Positions 18,119 to 25,300 of a stretch of 64,000 bases of DNA are shown here, one piece after another. This DNA comes from Chengkuizengella marina. Its GTDB lineage: Bacteria; Bacillota; Bacilli; Paenibacillales; KCTC-33759. The stretch spans positions 1-64,000 of the forward strand of contig NZ_SIJB01000016.1 of assembly GCF_009910845.1 (NCBI RefSeq), given 5' to 3'. Below the pieces are notes generated by a model that was not told where the DNA came from, searched no databases, and was given only the letters and a program-made list of their open reading frames with translations. The translations under genes were made by a program, and so were the position numbers. Every line of letters begins with the position of its first letter. Positions within the stretch are counted from its first letter, which is position 1.

Positions 18119-18237
18119 ATGTACACATCCCCGCATTTACTAAAGCTTCTACATCAGCTATCATTTAAAATCATCCTCTTTTGTATTAATAATAAGTGGG
18201 CACCCTCAGTTTGAAGATACCCATAATATTATTATAC

Positions 18238-18274
18238 AATAAGCTGCCGCCCTAAGTTAGTGCCTCAGCTTATT
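18238..18274. repeat. hairpin containing a 27-base dyad also found at 21103
   Basis: AATAAGCTG and CAGCTTATT form a perfect 9-base stem enclosing a GC-rich dyad. The inner 27 bases (18243-18269) match 21103-21129, inside the antirepressor gene, at 23 positions, and both copies are dyads (GCTG-N2-GCCC against GGGC-N2-CAGC). It may be a relic of an antirepressor gene or a mobile palindrome. It could also act as a bidirectional terminator in the otherwise gene-free gap 18119-18319. Confidence 0.5.
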
Positions 18275-18319
18275 AAATTGTGAAAGGCCGATTCCACAAC
18301 TTTGAGGAGTCAAAATATT

Positions 18320-18607
18320 TTATATTGTATAAGTATTATACACAGAATAATAATCAAACTCTTCTACATTAACTAAACTAAAAAACGTATTATGCAATCG
18401 ACCAGGATTAATATCATTTAAAACTTCGTATAAAGCCGGTTCTTTTTCTTTGAACTCATCTAATTCGTATGTATTAATTGCTTCATAAAATACTGGATAT
18501 CCCATACCTTCGGTATGAATAATTCCAAATGCTTCATTAAGTGTTCTGGTTATCACATAATCGACACCGTTTTCCCATTGAAATGAAAATGCTCTTAAAT
18601 CATTCAC
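18320..18607 (-). CDS. small protein in the operon controlled by the repressor
   Basis: This 95-residue acidic protein has a compact pattern (AFSFQWENGVDYVITRTLNEAFG) and many aromatic residues at the C-terminus. No domain is recognised. It lies 56 bases beyond the 43-residue gene at 18663-18794 and is probably transcribed with it from the operator-controlled leftward promoter at 18870-18899. It would thus be an early gene switched off in the lysogen. Function unknown. Confidence 0.6.
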   Translation of the reverse strand: MNDLRAFSFQWENGVDYVITRTLNEAFGIIHTEGMGYPVFYEAINTYELDEFKEKEPALYEVLNDINPGRLHNTFFSLVNVEEFDYYSVYNTYTI

Positions 18608-18662
18608 AACAATTTCTCCTTTTGCTTCACTTATGCTAAAATGAAGCTACCGATATTTTTTA

Positions 18663-18794
18663 TCAAAGGTGTATATCTGCTGCAACAGATTGCGCCTTTT
18701 TCATTTTCTCAAGATGTCGTTTAGCAATGTTGATTGTTTTTTGTAATGACGAATGATCTCGAATGAATTCCCATGCTTCATATTGATGAGACAT
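18663..18794 (-). CDS. 43-residue early protein next to the repressor
   Basis: This small gene encodes MSHQYEAWEFIRDHSSLQKT, a basic helix (INIAKRHLEKMKKAQSVAADI) and a short end. It is the first open frame of the leftward transcript that starts under the repressor operators, with AAAGGAGT upstream of the ATG. It occupies the place of a Cro-like gene but shows no helix-turn-helix motif. A regulatory peptide role is possible. Confidence 0.55.
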   Translation of the reverse strand: MSHQYEAWEFIRDHSSLQKTINIAKRHLEKMKKAQSVAADIHL

Positions 18795-18845
18795 ATATAC
18801 TCATACTCCTTTCTAGTGAACTGTATTGAAATGTAATAGATTTAT

Positions 18846-18860
18846 TTACCTTATAGGTAA
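18846..18860. promoter_or_regulatory. repressor operator O1
   Basis: TTACCT-TAT-AGGTAA is a perfect 15-base palindrome between the -10 of the leftward promoter and the first gene. A second, near-identical copy lies 33 bases away. Together they are the probable binding sites of the adjacent helix-turn-helix repressor. Confidence 0.75.
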
Positions 18861-18869
18861 CTTATCCTT

Positions 18870-18899
18870 ATATTACCATTACCTAGAAGGTATGGTCAA
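18870..18899 (-). promoter_or_regulatory. leftward early promoter with operator O2 in its spacer
   Basis: On the leftward strand TTGACC (18894-18899) and TAATAT (18870-18875) are separated by exactly 18 bases. Operator O2, TTACCT-AGA-AGGTAT (18879-18893), fills that spacer, so repressor bound there would exclude RNA polymerase. This is a classic CI-type switch layout. Confidence 0.78.
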
Positions 18900-18930
18900 G
18901 CTTATATTTAAAATAATTGTTAAATTTTTC

Positions 18931-18959
18931 TTTATAACTATTTAGTGTAGGTATATAAT
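18931..18959 (+). promoter_or_regulatory. promoter of the repressor gene
   Basis: TATAAT at 18954-18959 with a weak -35 (TTTATA, 18931-18936) 17 bases upstream. It reads rightward into the repressor gene and is divergent from the early promoter. Confidence 0.55.
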
Positions 18960-19009
18960 AAAATCAATATTATAAGCAGAGAGGGCGGATATTTATTTCT
19001 TCACTGGGT

Positions 19010-19426
19010 ATGAAAATAAAATCAATGCGTTTGCAAAATAATGTTTCCCAAAAAGAACTATCTAAATTTTTAAATATTAGCAGCGTTCAAATTTCTCGAT
19101 ATGAATCTGGAGAGAGAAAACCTAGTTCTGAAACTCTAGAAAAAATTGCAGACTTTTTTAATGTTTCGACAGATTACCTTTTAGGCAGATCCTCTAAATA
19201 TCTTCTTGATTATAATCTATCTAATGAAACTACGTCTGATATTATAAATGATGTCGAAGATATTAGTTATTTAAAATCTTTAAAATCAACCAAAAAAGAA
19301 AATACTTTATTCATAAAAGACATCGAGCAACCCTTAACGGATGAAGAAGCAAATCACCTCCAAGAACAATTAAAAATGTTTAGATTACTTAAGCAACAAC
19401 AAAATGCAAAAAAGCAAAGCGACTAA
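19010..19426 (+). CDS. CI-like helix-turn-helix (Xre) repressor
   Basis: This short phage repressor has an Xre-type HTH at residues 1-60 (SQKELSKFLNISSVQISRYESGERKPSSETLEKIADFF) and an acidic, helical C-terminus of about 75 residues. It lacks a LexA-type peptidase domain, so induction would need an antirepressor or partner rather than RecA cleavage. Two operators lie upstream and two antirepressor-like genes downstream. The usual SLGMKIKSMR start of this family extends upstream of ATG 19010, where the frame continues through SSLG. An ATT at 18995, nine bases after GAGGG, may be the true start. Confidence 0.88.
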   Translation: MKIKSMRLQNNVSQKELSKFLNISSVQISRYESGERKPSSETLEKIADFFNVSTDYLLGRSSKYLLDYNLSNETTSDIINDVEDISYLKSLKSTKKENTLFIKDIEQPLTDEEANHLQEQLKMFRLLKQQQNAKKQSD

Positions 19427-19446
19427 AAAACGACTTTGCTTTTTAT
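19407..19446 (+). terminator. terminator of the repressor gene
   Basis: AAAAAGCAAAG and CTTTGCTTTTTATT form a hairpin with a T-rich end that overlaps the repressor stop codon. It ends the rightward transcript before the convergent antirepressor genes. Confidence 0.75.
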
Positions 19447-19457
19447 TATCCAGATAG

Positions 19458-19475
19458 TTATTTTATTTATCACTT
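19458..19475 (+). promoter_or_regulatory. class B dispersed site (exact consensus)
   Basis: TTATTTTATTTATCACTT, identical to 45027-45044 and one base off 46298-46315. It lies between the convergent repressor and antirepressor genes, downstream of both, where a promoter operator makes little sense. That supports a transcription-blocking (stoperator-type) role. Confidence 0.65.
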
Positions 19476-19485
19476 TTTAAAGAAT

Positions 19486-20370
19486 TCAACCAACTAGCGT
19501 CAGATCAGTCCTCTCAGTCTCAATAGTCTTATATGCTTCACTAGCTAACTCCCATTTATTGTAATCATCAATTACATCTAAGAAATTATAATGTTGTTTT
19601 AAAGTTGAAGGTTTATAAGGTTTTTTACCTTCTTTTGCTCGATCAGCATTAATTTTTTCCCATTCATTCTTTCTTCTAGAGTATACATCAAAACTACCTA
19701 ATAACTTCATTTTTGAAAACAACTCTTTGTATGCATCTTGAATCTTCCTTCCAAAATATTTATTAGCAAGTATCCTGATTTTTTCATCAAAATTAGTTCT
19801 ATTGCAAACAAACATTTGCTGTTCTTTTATCAATTTATTTTCTTCTTTGACGCTCTCTACTGTCTCAGTTAGTGAGGATATATTTTCTTCAACTAGTTCA
19901 AGTCTCTTATTTTGTTTATGTAAAAGTAAATCTTTTTCTACGTCTTTTAATTGAATTTGAATAAGTCTATCGTTAGGATCAATTTCAAGTAGTTGCTCCA
20001 ACTTATATAACTTTAGTTTTAATTGCTTTTCTCTTTCATCTTCTACTTCCATAATTTGATTTTCTACTGCATCATATCTACCTGTCTTTTGAACTTGTTT
20101 AACCATCCCTCTTACCTTTTTTCTAAAATCAACAGCCTGTGGAAGTTGGCTTTTATAAGTTAAGTCAATTACAGCATCCACGCTAATAAATGTCTCTCCA
20201 GCATTATTTAATTTTCGGAAGTCGCGATTTACGACATCTGAATTTTTAACCTTATACTTCAAATCATCGTCTACATGTTTACTTAAAGCATCCCTAGTAT
20301 TTAAATATCCCAACAATTCTGCTGTTTGTTTTCCGTTCAGCAGAGCCTCTCCATCAAACTCGAAATTCAC
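19486..20370 (-). CDS. BRO-N antirepressor-like protein with ORF6C-type C-terminus
   Basis: The product (294 residues from GTG 20370) starts in a BRO-N domain (LLNGKQTAELLGY, ALSKHVDDDLKYKV). A coiled coil follows at about 110-190, then a C-terminal region like phage ORF6C domains (NKYFGRKIQDAYKELFSKMK). Such proteins bind DNA or repressors and help release lysogeny. The BRO-N domain clearly begins upstream: the frame continues ANLISFDNFNVEFLTKNDV back to a perfect AGGAGGG with ATA (20427), ATC or ATT after it but no ATG, GTG or TTG. A non-canonical start is therefore likely. It follows the other antirepressor gene in one leftward transcript. Confidence 0.78.
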   Translation of the reverse strand: MNFEFDGEALLNGKQTAELLGYLNTRDALSKHVDDDLKYKVKNSDVVNRDFRKLNNAGETFISVDAVIDLTYKSQLPQAVDFRKKVRGMVKQVQKTGRYDAVENQIMEVEDEREKQLKLKLYKLEQLLEIDPNDRLIQIQLKDVEKDLLLHKQNKRLELVEENISSLTETVESVKEENKLIKEQQMFVCNRTNFDEKIRILANKYFGRKIQDAYKELFSKMKLLGSFDVYSRRKNEWEKINADRAKEGKKPYKPSTLKQHYNFLDVIDDYNKWELASEAYKTIETERTDLTLVG

Positions 20371-20449
20371 ATCGTTCTTTGTTAAAAACTCTACATTAAA
20401 ATTATCAAAACTGATTAAGTTGGCTATGATAATCCCTCCTATAAAATAG

Positions 20450-20467
20450 TTATTTTATTTTACACTT
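20450..20467 (+). promoter_or_regulatory. class B dispersed site upstream of the second antirepressor
   Basis: TTATTTTATTTTACACTT, a class B variant (GTGTAAAAT arm on the other strand). It overlaps an 18-base palindrome ATAAAATAG-TTATTTTAT (20441-20458) and sits just before the AGGAGGG of the downstream gene. Confidence 0.6.
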
Positions 20468-20487
20468 TAATTTAAAAAACTACGTTT

Positions 20488-21279
20488 TTACACAACTGCC
20501 ATCTCAAGTTCTTTTTTAATTCTGTTAATTATGTAAACTTGTCCACGAGGTGTAACCCTCGTTGTTCTACACAAACGTTTTTCTCCATTAATCTCCTTAA
20601 CTCCTTGCGAGACTTCAAAATACCCTCTATTAACTCCGCCCTGTTTTGGCTCCGTCTTATCTTTCATTATTAAGTTCCAGTCACGCAATTTTTCAAACAA
20701 CTGATTTTGTCCAATCTTAATACCTTTTTCTGTAGCCAATTTAGCTACTTCTCGAACTAGAACACTGTCATCACTTTCTAAGCAGCTTTCAGCAAAATTT
20801 ACAAGAGGTTCTTGCTCATGAATCTTATTTTCTGCTTGAATACGAGCTTCTTTTTCTTCTTTTAATGTAGTAGCAAGTTGAACAAGAAACTTTGGATCAG
20901 TAAGTGCTTTTTCTAGAGTTTCGCCAGTCATATACGCTCCATGCTCATGAACGGACGGCAACACTTCATCAAATATCCATTTTTCATATTCCTTAGCTTT
21001 TTCTCGAATCTCTAGATTTTTACTTTGTTTTGCTGCACTTACTATTAATCGCGAAACATTCCCAATTGTGATGAATTTCTTGTACTTTTTTCCTGTAGGA
21101 GAGCTGACGCCCCAAGTTAGGGCCCCAGCTTCATCACAGTGATCCGTAACGGCTTTATGAGGTTTTGCATACTGTAATGATTTTGCTACTTCATTCGCCC
21201 CAAAGTAATTCTTTCCTTCCACTTCAATTACTGGTAATTCACCAAATACTTCATGATTAAACATTTTAACTTCACTCAA
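20488..21279 (-). CDS. ant: phage antirepressor (BRO-N plus ANT/KilA-C domains)
   Basis: This classic two-domain antirepressor has a BRO-N domain (residues 1-115: NHEVFGELPVIEVEGKNYF, NVSRLIVSAAKQ, KWIFDEVLPSVHEHGAYM) and a C-terminal ANT domain (about 145-260: VREVAKLATEKGIKIGQNQ, LFEKLRDWNLIM, TPRGQVYIINRI). It likely antagonises the HTH repressor. TTG 21279 is chosen for GGAG 11 bases upstream. An in-frame ATG at 21351 lies inside a leader hairpin. The leader has a consensus promoter overlapped by an operator, then an attenuator-like hairpin and a class B site, so expression looks tightly controlled. Confidence 0.88.
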   Translation of the reverse strand: MSEVKMFNHEVFGELPVIEVEGKNYFGANEVAKSLQYAKPHKAVTDHCDEAGALTWGVSSPTGKKYKKFITIGNVSRLIVSAAKQSKNLEIREKAKEYEKWIFDEVLPSVHEHGAYMTGETLEKALTDPKFLVQLATTLKEEKEARIQAENKIHEQEPLVNFAESCLESDDSVLVREVAKLATEKGIKIGQNQLFEKLRDWNLIMKDKTEPKQGGVNRGYFEVSQGVKEINGEKRLCRTTRVTPRGQVYIINRIKKELEMAVV

Positions 21280-21297
21280 ACAATCTTCATCTCCTTT

Positions 21298-21315
21298 TAA
21301 TTTTATTTTACACTT
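21298..21315 (+). promoter_or_regulatory. class B dispersed site in the antirepressor leader
   Basis: TAATTTTATTTTACACTT lies between the leader hairpin and the ribosome site of the antirepressor gene, within the transcribed leader rather than over the promoter. Confidence 0.6.
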
Positions 21316-21324
21316 TTGACCAAT

Positions 21325-21360
21325 AAAAAAAATGCCTCTTAACCGATTCATGATGTTAAG
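21325..21360 (-). terminator. attenuator-like hairpin in the antirepressor leader
   Basis: On the leftward strand CCCTTAAC-atcatgaatcg-GTTAAGAGG is followed by CATTTTTTTT. The hairpin begins within a few bases of the predicted transcription start and would end most transcripts before the antirepressor gene. Confidence 0.6.
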
Positions 21361-21363
21361 GGT

Positions 21364-21408
21364 ATTATATCACTAAATTTTCCAGTAGTCAATAAATTAA
21401 TTTTATTT
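21364..21408 (-). promoter_or_regulatory. antirepressor promoter overlapped by an operator-like site
   Basis: On the leftward strand TTGACT (21387-21392) and TATAAT (21364-21369) have a 17-base spacer, a full sigma-A consensus. CAATAAATTAATTTTATT (21391-21408), a partial class A palindrome, touches the -35 element and could serve as its operator. Confidence 0.75.
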
Positions 21409-21576
21409 TTCTTTTAAGGAGATGGAGATTTGTTTAAGTAAATGGTTTTAAGTCTTTGTCACATCAGCGTAAAATTACTATTTATACTATAGAATTAGTT
21501 CATTATTTGGTATAATTTTCATTATAGATATATACACATAACTATGAACAAATCTTTGTCAAAAGGTGTGATCCCC

Positions 21577-22389
21577 TTGAAAAAATTAATTTTATTTTTG
21601 ATGTTATCTTTAATTTTAACTAGTTGTAGTGCTGATACTACGACAGAGGTTAGTGATATAGAAGAAAAGTATCAGGAGGCTGTGTTTTCTACAAGCATAG
21701 AAGATTGGACTAAAGTTGAACTATTAATTAATGAAATTCCTGATGATTACAAGGATACGAAAACTATAAAATTACTTTTAGACTCCTGGAATAGTTATAA
21801 AGAGGGAGATTTCGAATCAAGTCTTGAATCCCTGCAAAAAATCGATGCTCAATACGATGGAGATATCAAAGATGACGTGTCTTTTTTTAAAGAGTATATC
21901 CCTGAACAGATAAAAGAACAAAAAAATATACAAGAGTCTACTTTGAAATTAGCAGATGAAACAGCTTCTCTCAAAAAACTACTATCTTCTGCAAAGCATG
22001 ATGAATCTATTGAGTACATTACTGACCTGTATGTTAGTTCTAAAATTTCTTTTTCCGAAAAGGAAGCTTTATTGAACTATGTTAGAGCATTAAATGACTT
22101 TTTAAACGGTTATGAAAATTCAGCTTTTGAGAGATTATCTAATATCTCTCCTAACTATATTGGGTTTTATGCTGAAGAAGTTAATAAAACTCTTGTCACA
22201 CAGGGCAGTAAAGTAAGACCTCCTGTCGTTGGAATGACTAAAGATGAGGTCTTGGCTACAATATGGGGAAAGCCAAATAAAATAAATACAACCACTACAA
22301 CATCAGGAACAGATGAACAGTGGGTATATGATGACAATAAGTATGTTTATTTTGAGAATGATGTTGTAGTAGCCATTCAAGAATTTTAA
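21577..22389 (+). CDS. lipoprotein with SmpA/OmlA-like C-terminal pattern
   Basis: This rightward gene encodes about 270 residues. TTG at 21577 is preferred (MKKLILFLMLSLILTSC, lipobox LTSC) over an in-frame ATG 33 bases upstream. The mature region is a set of helical, TPR-like hairpins (SWNSYKEGDFESSLESLQ). The last 60 residues, VGMTKDEVLATIWGKPNKI then QWVYDDNKYVYFENDVVVAI, match the small SmpA/OmlA/BLIP-like fold. It lies alone between the antirepressor promoter and the tape measure gene and is transcribed against both. It is an accessory envelope protein of the lysogen. Confidence 0.72.
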   Translation: MKKLILFLMLSLILTSCSADTTTEVSDIEEKYQEAVFSTSIEDWTKVELLINEIPDDYKDTKTIKLLLDSWNSYKEGDFESSLESLQKIDAQYDGDIKDDVSFFKEYIPEQIKEQKNIQESTLKLADETASLKKLLSSAKHDESIEYITDLYVSSKISFSEKEALLNYVRALNDFLNGYENSAFERLSNISPNYIGFYAEEVNKTLVTQGSKVRPPVVGMTKDEVLATIWGKPNKINTTTTTSGTDEQWVYDDNKYVYFENDVVVAIQEF

Positions 22390-22392
22390 TTT

Positions 22393-25300
22393 TTATTTGA
22401 GTGTAAATCCTATTGCCGCCAGTTCTTTGTTTAGATCTTTTGCAATTTTTTTAATATCTGTATTGTTATCCATTCTCTCAACGTGAATCATTTTTCCAAT
22501 GCTTAATGTTTTCGTGTTATCAACACTCTTGTTATTAATAGTGCCTGTTGGAAATTTGGGGATCGGCGCTTGTCTAATTAACGAATTTGCAATTTCTGCA
22601 GTTTTCTTTATATTTTCGAAGTTATCGGGATTTAAAACATACTCTTTTTCGTGGAGTACTGCTAATTTTCCACCCTTAAATGAGCCAGTGTATCCTCCAG
22701 TATCCAAGCTAGCAATGTATCCCATGTCTCTTAGATCATCTATAGAATAATCTTTAAACCCATATTCCTCGCGATACTCATTGTTTTCCTCATGTAATTC
22801 TTGTTGCCTATCTGAGTCACTAGTTCCATATCTTTTATAAATGTTGTACCACTCAACTTTATTATCTATGTAGTCTTCATATGCTTTTTCTTCTGCACTT
22901 TTTCTATTCTTAGAACTAGTAGGCTTGTCTCCATTTACTTCTTTTAATTTATCGGCTGCTTCATCAAGTTTATCAATTAGATTACCCTCGATGACATCCC
23001 CTAACTTTTTCATGTCGTCTTTAACTGAATCGCTCATGCGATCAAGTTCTGATAGAAGATTATTTACATGCCCTTTATTAGCTTTTTCTATTAACTCATT
23101 ATAATATCTTTGATCATCTATCTTATCCTGCCAATACTGTTGCTCTGCTTCCTTCTTACGATTCAATTCATCTAATTCAATCTCATACTTTTCTTGTGCA
23201 GCATCTCTTTCGGCATCTATTTCCTTTTTCTTTGTATCTAAATTATGTTGTAGATTTTCTTTTCTTAGATCAACTTCTCGATCATGTTTCATTTCTTCAA
23301 TTTCTTCTAATTTATCAGCCAGCTCTTCTTCTAGTTCTAATATAGAAGCTTTAGTTTCAGTAGAATCGTCAAGTGAAAGTTCATTAATTTTACCTCTTAT
23401 CTCTTGTGCTTCACCCTCGGATTTAGCTAATTTCTTGTTAAAGTCATCTTCGCTTTCTTGATCTTCAATAGCGTCGAGTTGTTTATTGATAATGTCTTCG
23501 TATTTAGAAAGTTCATCATCAAGCAGATCCATCTTTTCATCGTGGGCATCTTTAAAAGCATCAATCTCTTCTTCAATAGCTTCAACTTCATATTCTTGAC
23601 GTTCTCTGTAATAATCTTTCATAGCTTCTACAGCATCTCTGACAGCACTTTCTAAATCAATTTGCCACTGGTCTAATTGCTCTTGACGTTCTTGGGCACC
23701 TTCTTCTAATTGACGCTGCTTTTCTTCTTCAAGCTCTATTTCTTTGTCAATTAACTCATTTTTAACTCTGAAAATCTCGCGTTCTATCTCTTTGCGAACC
23801 TCGGCATTCTCTTTATGAGTCTCTAGTACACGTTCATAAGCAGCTAATTCTTGCTCTAGTGACAGACGATTATAATATTTTTCTTGTTCTATCCAATCTT
23901 TAGAGTGACGCAATTTTTCATTCATAAGGTTTTCATTCAAATGAGTTAGTTCTAAATCAAGAGATTGATAAGCTTCTTTATTTTTAGATAAATATTCTTG
24001 ATGAGATTTTTGAAGTTTGTCTAATGCTTTGATCTGTTCTTCAGTAGACCAGTTATGTTTATCGGTAAGATATTTTATATAACTTAGTTCTTCTTTATAT
24101 GCCTCTTCAAGAGGATCACTACTAGAGGATGATGAACTCTTAGAGGAAGTACCAGTGCTTCCATTTAAGAGATTATCTCTTGTTTGTAAAAGATACTCTA
24201 GATGTCCTTTTTGACGTTCTATTACATCTATCTGATCTGATTTATCTACCATATCAGAAAACATCGCACCTACAGCTGTACTTGATATTAATCCTTTATT
24301 GGACATCTCTTCCATCTTTGCGTATTGCTGTTCATATATCGCATATTCTGCTTGAAGAATTTGTAATCTTATATTCGACTCTTCAATAGTTGTGTTTGTT
24401 TTCTCTATTTCCGCATTTATAAACTCAATTTTTTCTTCTTTTTTAGCGGAAATAAAGTTTAATATCTCATCATTTGTTAGTCCTAAGACATTTATAAAAT
24501 CATCATATTTAGCTACAAGCCCATCTAATGTATCCTGTGTCAGTTTTCCTTCATCATTAATCTCTTCTTCTGCCTGTCTTAATAAGCTCATTTCCTCTTT
24601 TACTTGCGACACGTTTTCTTGAACTTCTGCTAACGTTAGAGGGAGATCGCTTAATGATTCATCTGTTTCTTCAACTTGAGTTTCAAATTCTTCAAATGTT
24701 TTTGAAAGCACTTTTGTAGATCTTTCCAAAACGCTTAATTCGTCTTTAATATTTTTCAATCCAGAAGAACTATATATCTTGGATAGATCAATTTGCTCAC
24801 CTTCTTGGAGTTGTAAAATCTTCTCTATCTCATTTTTAAACAAGCTATGCATTCCATTAAAGTCTTCTTGAATCGCCTTTTCATTCACCTCAACAAAACT
24901 CTCAGCGAACGACTCAATAAACTTTTGTACAGTGCCATCTTCTATATCAAGTGTATCTGTAAATTCATAGAAAGGCTTCTTTAACGTATCAAGACTTTCT
25001 CTTACTTTTTGGCCAGTTTCATTTACCTTGCCATCGAAGATATCAATTGCTATTTCTGCTTGTTGTAAGTTCTCAGTAATATAATTACTATAATCTTTTA
25101 TATCTTTCTTCTTACCAAATAAGTCGAACCTGATATCACTCTCGAGTTCTTTCGCTAGATCAGTATCTAAACCTTTTTCATAAACTAATCCTTCTACACC
25201 TGTTTTTAAATCATCTAAAAGGTTATTTAATTCATTCATATACTCTTGAGAACCTTGTTCTAGTTCACTAAGGTTGCTTTTAGAGAATAAATCTTTAAAT

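Noticed and set aside
18238-18300. Decayed antirepressor pseudogene (EALT-stop-GGS in reverse frame)
   Set aside because: Similarity covers only about 27 bases and is itself a dyad, so a pseudogene call is not supportable.
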